From SZUA-309 sp050185825 (lineage in GTDB: Bacteria > Pseudomonadota > Gammaproteobacteria > Pseudomonadales > Azotimanducaceae), in NCBI GenBank assembly GCA_050185825.1, contig JBFWZA010000024.1:7570-71569 (forward strand): a stretch of 64,000 nt of DNA, in the 5' to 3' direction. The notes under the pieces are model-generated. The model searched no databases. It was not told the DNA's origin and was given only the letters and a program-made list of their open reading frames with translations. This document shows positions 1 to 7,726 of the stretch, in pieces (the first letter of the stretch is position 1; each line of letters begins with the position of its first letter). The translations under genes were made by a program, and so were the position numbers.

Positions 1-1
1 A

Positions 2-340
2 GGTGTGTCACCGTTGGATGCGCGCAAGCGCTGGATCGTCGGCCAGCAGCGCGCACGCGGCAAGGTGCTGCTCGATGCCGGCGCCGTGAGTGCGCTTGTC
101 GCCCGGGGGGTGAGCCTGCTGCCGGTAGGGGTAACCGGCGTGGAAGGAGAATTCTCGCGAGGGTCGCTGGTGCAGTGCGTGGGCCCGGACGGACGGGTCG
201 TTGCTCAGGGCCTCTCCAACTATTCGAGCGGGGAGACGAGAAAGATGCTGGGTGCGGGAACCCACGAGATCGTCGCCCGGCTCGGCTACAGCCTCGAGCC
301 GGAATTGATCCACAGGGACAACCTGGTGCTGCTTGCCTGA
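2..340 (+). CDS. proB: Glutamate 5-kinase, C-terminal PUA part (5' end outside window)
   Basis: This is the last 112 or so residues of glutamate 5-kinase, which phosphorylates glutamate as the first step of proline synthesis. The kinase domain lies before the window. What is visible begins with the SARKRWI-like junction (here LDARKRWIVGQ), followed by the PUA domain, with the LLPVGV segment, the GLSNYSS motif and the family-typical ending ELIHRDNLVL. The frame is open to the window edge, so the GTG at 5 is not taken as a start. proB just ahead of rpsT matches the rplU-rpmA-obg-proB-rpsT order known from Pseudomonas. The gene converges with rpsT; GC-rich hairpins lie in the gap. Confidence 0.9.
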   Translation, partial: GVSPLDARKRWIVGQQRARGKVLLDAGAVSALVARGVSLLPVGVTGVEGEFSRGSLVQCVGPDGRVVAQGLSNYSSGETRKMLGAGTHEIVARLGYSLEPELIHRDNLVLLA

Positions 341-343
341 TCG

Positions 344-366
344 CCCCGCAGACAGGGTGTGCGGGG
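344..366 (+). terminator. GC-rich hairpin after proB
   Basis: Perfect 7-bp inverted repeat CCCCGCA / TGCGGGG (344-350 and 360-366) with a 9-nt loop, starting four bases after the proB stop. There is no T tract after it, so intrinsic termination is uncertain; the position fits a 3' end structure for proB. Confidence 0.4.
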
Positions 367-388
367 AACCGTTGACAGGCGCGAACGA

Positions 389-408
389 CCGGCCGGTGGC
401 CCGGCCGG
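389..408. terminator. Hairpin between convergent proB and rpsT
   Basis: CCGGCCGG occurs at 389-396 and again at 401-408, separated by TGGC. The unit is self-complementary, so it forms an 8-bp stem with a 4-nt loop on either strand. It lies five bases beyond the rpsT stop and after proB, where a bidirectional terminator is expected. No T run follows on either strand. Confidence 0.45.
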
Positions 409-413
409 GATGC

Positions 414-680
414 TCAGCTGGCGAGCGCCTTGATCTTGGCGTTCAGCCGCGACTTGTGACGGGCAGCCTTGTTCTTGTGCATGATGCCTTTGAGCACCAT
501 GCCATCGATCACGGGTACTGCCGTGGCGAGCGCCTCGCCGGCCTTGGCCCGGTCTCCCGAGGCGATGGCGGCGTTGACACGCTTGATGTAAGTACGAACC
601 ATGGACCGCTGGCTCGCGTTCTGCTGCCTTCTGCGCTCGGCCTGACGGGCGCGCTTGCGGGCTTGAGGGTTGTTCGCCAA
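414..680 (-). CDS. rpsT: 30S ribosomal protein S20
   Basis: Primary 16S-binding protein of the small ribosomal subunit, 88 residues, rich in Lys, Arg and Ala with the alpha-helical pattern of S20 (ANNPQARKRARQ at the start, NKAARHKSRLN near the end). The frame is open far upstream, but homology begins exactly at a TTG codon (680-678), giving the canonical (M)ANNPQ start. A GAGG ribosome-binding site lies 8 bases before it. E. coli rpsT also uses UUG, which is part of its translational autoregulation, so the start looks conserved rather than accidental. It is transcribed divergently from murJ and converges with proB. Confidence 0.95.
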   Translation of the reverse strand: MANNPQARKRARQAERRRQQNASQRSMVRTYIKRVNAAIASGDRAKAGEALATAVPVIDGMVLKGIMHKNKAARHKSRLNAKIKALAS

Positions 681-716
681 GGATTTTTCCTCAACTCGGG
701 AATTTTGAGGCGCGCT

Positions 717-745
717 AATATGCCGTCGAGGTATGGGTATGTCAA
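717..745 (-). promoter_or_regulatory. Sigma-70 type promoter for rpsT
   Basis: Read on the minus strand: TTGACA (745-740), a 17-bp spacer, then CATATT (722-717), with about 35 bp between the -10 box and the UUG start of rpsT. The -35 box overlaps the first codons of murJ (ATG at 733 or 739), so polymerase binding here would occupy the murJ translation start region. Confidence 0.6.
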
Positions 746-2295
746 CCGGCTCTGAGGTCCGGCAGCAGAACGTTGCTGCCCAGGGCACGGTGGTCGCGAG
801 CATGACCCTCCTGTCCAGGATCAGCGGCTTCCTCCGCGACATGATGCTCGCCAACTTCCTCGGCGCGGGTGCGGTGGCGGATGCCTTTTTCGTCGCCTTC
901 CGGATTCCCAACTTCTTCCGTCGGCTGTTTGCGGAAGGCGCGTTCAATCAGGCCTTCGTGCCGGTCCTCGCCCGCTACCGGGAAGCGTCGCGGGCCGAGC
1001 TGGTCACCTTCATCCAGGTGATGTCCGGCAACCTCGCCCTGGTGCTGACGGTGGTGGTGGTGGTCGGCATCCTGGCCGCACCGGCGCTGGTGACGGTGTT
1101 CGCCCCGGGATTCCTCTCGCGTCCGGACCAGTTCGCGCTGGCCCGCGACATGGTGGAAATCACTTTTCCCTATCTCGGCTTCATCTCGCTCACCGCGTTT
1201 GCCGGCGCGATCCTGAACAGCCACCACCGCTACGCGGTGCCGGCGTTTACGCCGGTGCTGCTCAATCTATCCCTGATCGGGGCCATGCTCATCGCGATGA
1301 GGGGCTTCGACGAGCCGGTGTTCGCCCTCGCCTGGGGCGTGCTCTTCGCCGGCATTGCGCAGCTTCTGTTCCAGTTGCCCTCTCTGCGCTCGCTCGGGCT
1401 CATTCTGGTGCCGAAACCGTCACTCGAGCACGAAGGCGCCCGCCGTGTGGGCGTGCTGCTCGTACCGGCAATCTTCGCGGCGTCGGTCAATCAGGTGAAC
1501 GCGCTGATCGATACCATGCTGGCTTCGACGCTGATGACCGGCAGCATCTCCTGGCTCTACTACTCGGACCGACTCCTCGAGCTGCCCATCGGGCTGGTGG
1601 CGGTGACCCTTTCCACCGTACTGCTGCCGAACCTGTCGCGTCTGGAGGCCGAAGCCAACCTGGAACGGTTCCGGGAGACGCTGGACTGGGGCTTCCGCGT
1701 CGGCGTGTTCTTCGGCCTGCCGGCGGCGCTCGCGCTGTACGTGCTCGCCCTGCCGCTGATCTCGAGCATCTTCCTGCACGGCGCCACCACGGCATTCGAC
1801 GCCCGCATGGCGGCGCTGGCGCTGGAGGCGTTCGCGGTGGGCCTGGTGCCGCTGGTGATGGTGAAGGTGCTGGCACCGGCTTACTTCGCACAGGAAAACA
1901 CGGCCACTCCGTTCCGGATCGGTGTGGTCGCGGTGGGCGTGAACGTGGTGCTGAATCTCGCCCTGTTCCGGGTGATGGGTCACGTGGGGCTGGCCTTCGC
2001 GACGTCGGTGGCGGGGTGCGTGAATGCCTACCTCCTCTGGCGGGGCCTGCATCTGGCCGGACGCTTCCGGGTGAGCAGGCTGTCGGGCTGGAGTCTCGGT
2101 CGCTGCGTGGTCGCGTCTGGCGCGATGGTGGCGACGCTCCTGTGGATGACCCCGGCGGACGAATTCTGGCTCGGCAGCGGCCTGGGCAGCCGGGCGCTCT
2201 GGCTCCTCGGCTGCGTCGCCACGGGTGGGGGCGTTTACCTGGCCATCATGTTGCTGCTCGGCGGCAGGCCGGCGCACCTGACCCATCGGGCGTGA
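739..2295 (+). CDS. murJ: Lipid II flippase MurJ (MviN)
   Basis: Inner-membrane flippase of the MOP superfamily that moves lipid II to the periplasm for peptidoglycan synthesis. The 518-residue product begins with the family signature region (SMTLLSRISGFLRDMMLA), includes FRIPNFFRRLFAEGAFNQAFVP, and has about 14 hydrophobic segments to the C terminus. Two ATGs are possible, 733 and 739; the second is preferred because a GAGG at 728-731 sits 7 bases before it and only 1 base before the first. murJ is followed 39 bp later by ribF in the usual order. Confidence 0.95.
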   Translation: MSTGSEVRQQNVAAQGTVVASMTLLSRISGFLRDMMLANFLGAGAVADAFFVAFRIPNFFRRLFAEGAFNQAFVPVLARYREASRAELVTFIQVMSGNLALVLTVVVVVGILAAPALVTVFAPGFLSRPDQFALARDMVEITFPYLGFISLTAFAGAILNSHHRYAVPAFTPVLLNLSLIGAMLIAMRGFDEPVFALAWGVLFAGIAQLLFQLPSLRSLGLILVPKPSLEHEGARRVGVLLVPAIFAASVNQVNALIDTMLASTLMTGSISWLYYSDRLLELPIGLVAVTLSTVLLPNLSRLEAEANLERFRETLDWGFRVGVFFGLPAALALYVLALPLISSIFLHGATTAFDARMAALALEAFAVGLVPLVMVKVLAPAYFAQENTATPFRIGVVAVGVNVVLNLALFRVMGHVGLAFATSVAGCVNAYLLWRGLHLAGRFRVSRLSGWSLGRCVVASGAMVATLLWMTPADEFWLGSGLGSRALWLLGCVATGGGVYLAIMLLLGGRPAHLTHRA

Positions 2296-2334
2296 ACGCT
2301 CGGTATGGCGGACGTTGACCGTATAATGCCGCCG

Positions 2335-3270
2335 ATGGAAATCATACATGGCATCTACAGCCTCACCCCGAAACACCGGGGCTGCGTGCTCACCATCGGC
2401 AATTTCGACGGCGTGCATCACGGGCACCGGATGCTCATCGATCACCTGGTGGCGAAATCCCGGGAGCTGGACGTGCCCAGCATGCTGCTCACCTTCGAAC
2501 CGCTGCCCAGGGAGTTCTTCGCCGGCGCGAAGGTGCCGGCAAGGCTCACCCGCTTCCGGGAGAAGATCACGCTGTTGTGCGAGACAGAACTCGACCGGGT
2601 GCTGTGCCTGCCGTTCAACGAGCGGACACGCAACACGCCGGCCGAGTGGGTGACGGACGTGTTGCTCAAGGAGATGCTGGCGATCCGCTACATCGTGGTG
2701 GGAGACGATTTCCGGTTCGGCAAGGACCAGCGCGGCGACTACGCCATGCTGAAGGCGGCCGGGGACCGCTACGGCTTCGGCGTCAGCCATCTCGGCACGC
2801 TGACCTTCGACCACGAACGGGTGAGCAGCAGCCGGATTCGGGAGGCACTGGCAGACGGCGATTTCGCGCTGGCCGAGAAGCTGCTCGGTCATCCTTACTT
2901 CATCATGGGACGGGTGGTTTACGGCCGGCAGCTCGGCCGGCAACTGGACGCGCCGACCGCGAACATCCGCCTGCAGCGCTACCGCGCGGCGCTCGAAGGG
3001 GTCTACGCCGTGCGGATATCGGGCCTCGACCGCGTGTACGAGGGCGTCGCCAACATCGGGGTGCGCCCGACGGTGGACGGCAAGGAGCCCCTGCTCGAGG
3101 TGCATCTCTTCGACTTTGAGGGTGATCTGTACGGTCGGCTGCTGACCGTCCAGTTCGTGGAGAAGATCCGGGGCGAGCGGACGTTCGACAGCCTCGAAGC
3201 CCTCAAGACCCAGATCCACGCCGACATCAAACAGGCCCGGGTGCTGCTCGCCGACGGGAGCCGCGTGTGA
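2335..3270 (+). CDS. ribF: Bifunctional riboflavin kinase / FAD synthetase
   Basis: Makes FMN from riboflavin and then FAD. The N-terminal adenylyltransferase domain has GNFDGVHHGH near residue 22 and SSSRIR near residue 163; the C-terminal flavokinase domain has the PTAN motif (LDAPTANI) near residue 206. The start is taken at ATG 2335 because the sequence MEIIHGI matches the family's usual beginning; an in-frame ATG at 2305 would add ten residues. A TATAAT lies at 2322-2327, only 7 bases before ATG 2335, with no convincing -35 box. ribF overlaps lspA by four bases. In most gammaproteobacteria ileS stands between the two; here it is absent. Confidence 0.93.
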   Translation: MEIIHGIYSLTPKHRGCVLTIGNFDGVHHGHRMLIDHLVAKSRELDVPSMLLTFEPLPREFFAGAKVPARLTRFREKITLLCETELDRVLCLPFNERTRNTPAEWVTDVLLKEMLAIRYIVVGDDFRFGKDQRGDYAMLKAAGDRYGFGVSHLGTLTFDHERVSSSRIREALADGDFALAEKLLGHPYFIMGRVVYGRQLGRQLDAPTANIRLQRYRAALEGVYAVRISGLDRVYEGVANIGVRPTVDGKEPLLEVHLFDFEGDLYGRLLTVQFVEKIRGERTFDSLEALKTQIHADIKQARVLLADGSRV

Positions 3271-3791
3271 GCCGGGAAGCCCACAACGGGAGCGGTGGTT
3301 TCCGGTGGCTGGCGGTGTCGGCCCTCGTCGTCGCCCTGGACCAGCTCAGCAAGTGGTACGTGAGCGCGACACTGGCCTACGGCGAGCGGATCGACGTCTA
3401 CCCGGTCTTCAGCTGGGTGCGCTGGCACAACGACGGGGCCGCCTTCTCCATCCTCTCCGGCAGCGGCGGCTGGCAGCGCTGGTTCTTCCTGGCACTGGCG
3501 CTGGGATTCACCCTCTTCATTCTGTATGAGCTCCGCCGTCTCGCACCGGCAGACCGGCTGATGGGCCTCGTCTACGGCCTGATCCTGGGTGGCGCGCTGG
3601 GCAACGCCATCGACCGGCTGCTGCACGGGTACGTGGTGGACTTCATCCTCGTCCACTACCGGGAGTGGTATTTTCCGGCGTTCAACGTGGCGGATATCGC
3701 CCTGTCCTGTGGCGCCGCCTTGTGGATACTGCTGCTGCTCATCGCCTTCCTGAAGGAGCGCCAGTCTGCAGCCGCGGGGGGTGCCGATTGA
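3267..3791 (+). CDS. lspA: Lipoprotein signal peptidase (signal peptidase II)
   Basis: Aspartic protease of the inner membrane that removes the signal peptide from diacylglyceryl-modified prolipoproteins. The 174-residue protein has four hydrophobic segments and the conserved blocks DQLSKW, RWHNDGAAF (family NxGaAF), GNAIDRLLHGYVVDF and FNVADIALS; the aspartates of NAIDR and NVADI are the expected catalytic pair. The GTG start overlaps the ribF stop (GTGA), which indicates translational coupling. Its stop overlaps the fkpB start in turn. Confidence 0.95.
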   Translation: MSREAHNGSGGFRWLAVSALVVALDQLSKWYVSATLAYGERIDVYPVFSWVRWHNDGAAFSILSGSGGWQRWFFLALALGFTLFILYELRRLAPADRLMGLVYGLILGGALGNAIDRLLHGYVVDFILVHYREWYFPAFNVADIALSCGAALWILLLLIAFLKERQSAAAGGAD

Positions 3792-4270
3792 CCGGTGACG
3801 GCGGCAGCGGTGCCGGTGATCTCATCGCGGGCTCTGGGGGGCGATCCATTGCGGTCGGCGATCGGGTGCGGCTGCACTTCGCGCTGTTCCTCGAAACGGG
3901 GGAAGAGGTGGACACCACCCGTCGGGGGGATCCGGCCATGCTCACCATCGGTGACGGCAACCTGCTGCCCGGGTTCGAGTCCGTGCTCATCGGCCTCCGT
4001 CCCGGGGACGATGTCCAGGTGCTGCTGGATGCCGAAGCGGCCTTCGGCCTGCACCGGCAGGAAAACGTACAGATCTTCCGGAAAGACCGGTTCGGTGCGG
4101 ACATTCGCCTGGAGCAGGGCTTGATGGTGTCGTTCCAGGGTCCGGGTGGTGAACTCCCCGGAGTTGTGCGCCGGGTCATGGAAGATCACGTGGAAGTGGA
4201 CTTCAATCACCCATTGGCGGGCCGTCGGATCCTGTTCGACGTCTCCGTCATCGATGTGCGGGCGCCCTGA
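3788..4270 (+). CDS. fkpB: FKBP-type peptidyl-prolyl isomerase, SlpA/FkpB type
   Basis: SlyD-like PPIase of 160 residues, typically paired with lspA. Visible family features are the start IAVGDRVRLHFALFLETG, NLLPGFESVLIGLRPGD, and the inserted-flap region followed by the return to the FKBP fold (HPLAGRRILFDVSVIDV). The frame stays open into lspA. The only plausible initiator ahead of the conserved part is TTG at 3788, which overlaps the lspA stop (TTGA). In Pseudomonas and E. coli the next gene is ispH (lytB); here pilE follows after 44 bp. Confidence 0.85.
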   Translation: MTGDGGSGAGDLIAGSGGRSIAVGDRVRLHFALFLETGEEVDTTRRGDPAMLTIGDGNLLPGFESVLIGLRPGDDVQVLLDAEAAFGLHRQENVQIFRKDRFGADIRLEQGLMVSFQGPGGELPGVVRRVMEDHVEVDFNHPLAGRRILFDVSVIDVRAP

Positions 4271-4314
4271 TCGGCGGCTTCGCGAACGCTGACAGTGTGA
4301 CGGGCGAGGAAAAC

Positions 4315-4800
4315 GTGAAACCGAGAAGCAATCTCTTGCAGGGACGACGAGGCAGGGTGGCGGTCGGAGGGTTTACTCTGATCGAGCTGATGGTGGCGGT
4401 GGCGATCCTCGCCATCCTGGCCGCTGTGGCGATCCCCATCTACACCCGCTACTCGGACCGGACCTACCGATCCGAAGCCATGGCAGACCTGCTCGATTGC
4501 GCCCAGGCCCTGGAGCGGCGGGCCAGTGTCACCTTCGATTACCTGGGCGCGGCGGTGGGCGGTGCGGATGCCGGTGTCATCGACGCAGCGGTCTGCACCC
4601 CGGAGTCCATGTCCAGCAACCCTCAGCGCTACGTCATCAACGTGAACGGCACCGCTGCCAACTTCACCCTGACCGCCGTGCCGCAGGGGGGCGTGGATGA
4701 TGGTCGGTTGCTGTCCTACAACTCCAACGGGCAGCGTGGCTGGGATGAGAACGCCTCCGGCGCCATCGAAGCCGGCGAGATGAACTGGGAAGAAAACTGA
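4315..4800 (+). CDS. pilE: Type IV pilin PilE (minor pilin)
   Basis: A type IV pilin-like protein of 161 residues. A short basic leader ends in Gly, followed by the prepilin peptidase site GG/FTLIELMVAV with Phe at +1 and Glu at +5, then a hydrophobic helix and a globular domain with a Cys pair (one after the helix in LLDCAQ, another in AAVCTP). The length and the position between fkpB and the minor pilin genes match PilE of Pseudomonas. The start is set at GTG 4315 because a GAGGA lies four bases upstream; GTG 4297 would add six residues. Confidence 0.85.
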   Translation: MKPRSNLLQGRRGRVAVGGFTLIELMVAVAILAILAAVAIPIYTRYSDRTYRSEAMADLLDCAQALERRASVTFDYLGAAVGGADAGVIDAAVCTPESMSSNPQRYVINVNGTAANFTLTAVPQGGVDDGRLLSYNSNGQRGWDENASGAIEAGEMNWEEN

Positions 4801-4810
4801 TCAGATGCCC

Positions 4811-4835
4811 GCGGTAGCGGCCTGGCCGCTACCGC
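4811..4835 (+). terminator. Perfect 11-bp hairpin after pilE
   Basis: GCGGTAGCGGC at 4811-4821 and GCCGCTACCGC at 4825-4835 form a perfect 11-bp stem with a 3-nt loop, starting ten bases after the pilE stop. No T tract follows (TCATCC). It may terminate or process the transcript so that pilE is expressed apart from fimU-pilY2. The rest of the gap, 4836-4948, shows no further gene. Confidence 0.5.
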
Positions 4836-4948
4836 TCATCCTCGAAACGACCGCTCGTCCGACCAGATTCCTCCACTCATCGGCTATCCGTTTTCTTCCC
4901 CAACCGGCCTTCTACACTCTTCGCTGGCATTAGAGCCGGTAGAAGAGT

Positions 4949-5461
4949 TTGTTAAGCAAGTTTTCTAATAAACGATTCGCGCTCGGATTCACCATCGTCG
5001 AGCTCATGGTGGCCATGGCCGTGGCCGCGATTTTGCTGGGCATGGCGCTGCCGGCGTTCAACACGTTCATCGAGCAGCGGTCGATGACGTCGCGGGTCAA
5101 CGACTTCATCTCCGCCGTGAACCTTGCCCGCAGCGAGGCGATCAACCGGGGCGGCCTGGTGAGCATTCAGGCGGTGGCACCGGCGGCCAGCGACGAGTGG
5201 GGCGGCGGCTACTGCGTCACGCCCGGCACGCCCGGCAACTGCAACGCTTCTCTCAGAGACTTCGTGGGTGGCGATGGCGCGACCATCGATGCCCTGGGCG
5301 GCCTCAACGGCGTCAACATGCTCACGTTCAACGGACGTGGACTCCTGGTTCTCGGTGCTCAGGGCACCATCCAGATCTGCGAGGCGGGCATCAATCCCGG
5401 CCGCGAAATTGCGATCAACGGGATTGGCCGGGCGTCGAGCCTCGAGTTCATCTGCCCGTAA
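4949..5461 (+). CDS. fimU: Type IV minor pilin, GspH/FimT-FimU family
   Basis: A GspH-domain pseudopilin of 170 residues. The cleavage site is ALG/FTIVELMVAM (Phe +1, Glu +5), followed by the conserved GspH pattern FNTFIEQRSM, a helix with NLARSEAINRGG, a WGGGY strand, and a C-terminal pair of Cys (QICEAG, EFICP). The start codon is TTG at 4949, the only initiator close to the leader. It opens the fimU-pilV-pilW-pilX-pilY1-pilY2 run, whose products form the priming tip of the type IV pilus. FimU is the best fit by position; FimT and FimU cannot be told apart with certainty by reading. Confidence 0.8.
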   Translation: MLSKFSNKRFALGFTIVELMVAMAVAAILLGMALPAFNTFIEQRSMTSRVNDFISAVNLARSEAINRGGLVSIQAVAPAASDEWGGGYCVTPGTPGNCNASLRDFVGGDGATIDALGGLNGVNMLTFNGRGLLVLGAQGTIQICEAGINPGREIAINGIGRASSLEFICP

Positions 5462-5480
5462 CCGCCGGAAGGACCACACC

Positions 5481-6023
5481 ATGACTCCTGCCAAAACCTT
5501 TCAATCCGGTGCGCGCCAGCGAGGTCTGTCGATGATCGAGCTGCTGGTGGCCGTGCTGGTGCTGGCCATCGGCGTGCTGGGGATCACCGCGCTGCAGATG
5601 GTCAGCCTGCAGAACAACCGCGGCGCGCTGTTCCGGGCCGAGGCGGTCCAGCTCGCCTACGACATGATGGACCGGATCCGGGCCAATCCCGAAGGCGCCG
5701 TACCCGGGGGGGCCTACAGCGGCCTGGCGCTCGCCGATGCGCCACCCGGAGCGCCCGATTGCCTGGGCAATCAGTGCACGCAGGCGCAGATGGTGGCTTT
5801 CGATCAGGCCATGTGGAAATGCTCGCTCGGCAGCTATCACGCCAACGTGACCTGCGTGGCCCTGCGCGCTGCCGGTGCGCTGCCTTCGGAGAACGACCAG
5901 CCGGGTCTGCCGAACGGCGACGGTTCCATCCAGGTGGATGGCGCCGGCGTGGTTCGGGTGACCGTGACCTGGGACGAGCCGGACGGTCAAGTCGGCACCG
6001 TCACCATCGACAGCCAGGGATGA
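5481..6023 (+). CDS. pilV: Type IV pilus minor pilin PilV
   Basis: Minor pilin of 180 residues. The leader ends RQRG/LSMIELLVAVLV with Glu at +5, followed by the long PilV-type hydrophobic helix and the conserved AYDMMDRIRANP segment, which is diagnostic for PilV. An AAGGA lies 8 bases before ATG 5481. The stop overlaps a possible pilW start (ATGA at 6020). The protein is expected to join FimU, PilW, PilX and PilY1 in the complex that primes pilus assembly. Confidence 0.88.
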   Translation: MTPAKTFQSGARQRGLSMIELLVAVLVLAIGVLGITALQMVSLQNNRGALFRAEAVQLAYDMMDRIRANPEGAVPGGAYSGLALADAPPGAPDCLGNQCTQAQMVAFDQAMWKCSLGSYHANVTCVALRAAGALPSENDQPGLPNGDGSIQVDGAGVVRVTVTWDEPDGQVGTVTIDSQG

Positions 6024-6028
6024 TCCTC

Positions 6029-7138
6029 ATGAAGCAACGTCGCATCCTCAACAGGCAGCAGGGTTTCTCGCTGATCGAGATGCTGCTCGCCATGGCGCTC
6101 GGCCTGATCGTGGTCACCGGCATCGTTCAGCTCTTCATCGGCAACTCCCAGAGCGCCCGCGTGATCAGCGGTCAGGCGCGTCTGCAGGAGAATGCCCGGT
6201 TTGCCTTCGAGTTCATTTCCCGCGCTGCCCGCCAGGCAGGCTACTTCGGCTGCATCCGGGATCCCCAGACCCGTGTGTGGGGGCTGAACGGCCTGCCGAA
6301 CCAGCTGCCCGAGTACAACATCGATCAGCCCGTGGGTGGGTTCAATGCGAGCGGCGGCGGCACCTGGGCGCCCGCAGTGGTGAACCTGCCCGGTGTGGCC
6401 GGCAGCACCATCCAGGGCGGCAACATCAACGTTGCCACGCTTCAGGACGGCGCCGACATCCTGGTGTTCCGCAATCTCCGCCAGCCCGTGCAGAAGCTCA
6501 CCGTGACCCTGAACCCGACGGACAATCCGGTGGTCACCGCCCCCGGCAACACGTTGAACTTCGGCGCGGACGAGATCGCCATGGTCGCGGACTGCGAGCA
6601 GGCGTCGGTCTTCCGCGTGACGGGCGTGAACATCGCTGCCAATGAGGCGACGCTGCAGCAGGCCAACGGCGTGGGCGGTCCCAATGCGTTCTTCCAGAAT
6701 GCGGTGAACATGACGCCACCGACCGGGCCGCAGGTTCCGCGCCGCAACTCGTTCCTGAACCGTCCCTACGGCCCGGAAGCCGTGGTGGGCGCCATCGAGT
6801 CGACGTTCTTCTTCATTGCCGACAGTACCCGCCAGAACGAAAGCGGCGACACGCCGCTCGCCCTCTGGCAGAAGGTCGGTCCCGGCGCTCCGGTGGAGCT
6901 CATCCAGGGGGTGCAGGACATGCAGGTGCTGTTCGGCATCGACACGACCCTGAACGACGACATTCCAAATCCGAACCAGTACGTGACGGCCAACCTGATC
7001 CCCGACCCCACGCAGGTGGTGGCGATCCAGGTGTCGCTGACGGTCGACAGCATCGACCGGGTCACCGAAGACAACAACCTGCTGACCCGGACGTTCACCA
7101 AGACGATCCTGGTCAGAAACGCCAACCCGGAACTCTGA
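6029..7138 (+). CDS. pilW: Type IV pilus minor pilin PilW
   Basis: Minor pilin of 369 residues with leader RQQG/FSLIEMLLAMALG (Glu +5), then the PilW hallmark RLQENARFAFEFISRAARQAGYFGC, and a long beta-rich C-terminal region ending in a VSLTVDS strand typical of the family. Two ATGs are possible: 6020, overlapping the pilV stop, and 6029, which has AGGGA 8 bases before it and is preferred. It sits between pilV and pilX as in Pseudomonas. Confidence 0.88.
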   Translation: MKQRRILNRQQGFSLIEMLLAMALGLIVVTGIVQLFIGNSQSARVISGQARLQENARFAFEFISRAARQAGYFGCIRDPQTRVWGLNGLPNQLPEYNIDQPVGGFNASGGGTWAPAVVNLPGVAGSTIQGGNINVATLQDGADILVFRNLRQPVQKLTVTLNPTDNPVVTAPGNTLNFGADEIAMVADCEQASVFRVTGVNIAANEATLQQANGVGGPNAFFQNAVNMTPPTGPQVPRRNSFLNRPYGPEAVVGAIESTFFFIADSTRQNESGDTPLALWQKVGPGAPVELIQGVQDMQVLFGIDTTLNDDIPNPNQYVTANLIPDPTQVVAIQVSLTVDSIDRVTEDNNLLTRTFTKTILVRNANPEL

Positions 7139-7140
7139 TC

Positions 7141-7695
7141 ATGAAGCAGCCCGTCAACTTCAAGAGAAACACCGGCGTCGCGCTGTTCATCAGCCTGGTG
7201 CTGCTGCTGGTGCTGACCATTCTCGGCGTCTCGGTGGTGCAGACCACCTCGCTCGAGATCCGCATGGCGCGAAACGAGCACGACTCGCTGCTCGCCTTCC
7301 AGGCGGCGGAGTCGGCGCTGCGTGACGCGGAGAACCAGATCGAGGCGACGACCACCACGGTGAACTTCGTGGACACCGGCGCCAACGGCCTGTGGACGGT
7401 AGCGCCGCTCAACCAGGCCAACCGCTGGGCGGACGAAACGATCTGGGGCGACGGGCGCACGATCGTCGCGCCGACGGCGGTCGCCGGCATCGCCGGGCAG
7501 GCCCAGCCGCGTTACATGATCGAGCACGTGGCGTCCGTGATCCGTTCCGAGAACGCCTACCAGATGGAAAGTGACTACGGTGGCGGCGCAGGCGCCGACC
7601 AGGTTGAAGTGTTTCGAGTTACGGCTCGTGGATTCGGGGGCAGCCCCAATTCGAGAGCCACCCTGCAGACCACGTACGGTCGAATTCTCGACTGA
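7141..7695 (+). CDS. pilX: Type IV pilus minor pilin PilX
   Basis: PilX-type minor pilin of 184 residues. The N terminus (NTG/VALFISLVLLLVLTILGV) is a long hydrophobic helix that lacks the Glu at +5, as in other PilX proteins. It is followed by the typical EIRMARNEHDSLLAFQAAESALRDAE helix. It begins 2 bases after the pilW stop. PilX works with FimU, PilV and PilW, and PilY1 is encoded next. Confidence 0.85.
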   Translation: MKQPVNFKRNTGVALFISLVLLLVLTILGVSVVQTTSLEIRMARNEHDSLLAFQAAESALRDAENQIEATTTTVNFVDTGANGLWTVAPLNQANRWADETIWGDGRTIVAPTAVAGIAGQAQPRYMIEHVASVIRSENAYQMESDYGGGAGADQVEVFRVTARGFGGSPNSRATLQTTYGRILD

Positions 7696-7726
7696 CCGGT
7701 CGTGATCTGCCTGAGGAGGAGTTGAG

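Noticed and set aside
4925..4942. CTGGCATTAGAGCCGG as a sigma-54 promoter for fimU
   Set aside because: The -24 GG is present but the -12 element reads GG instead of GC and the TTGC context is missing; it is also too close to the start codon.
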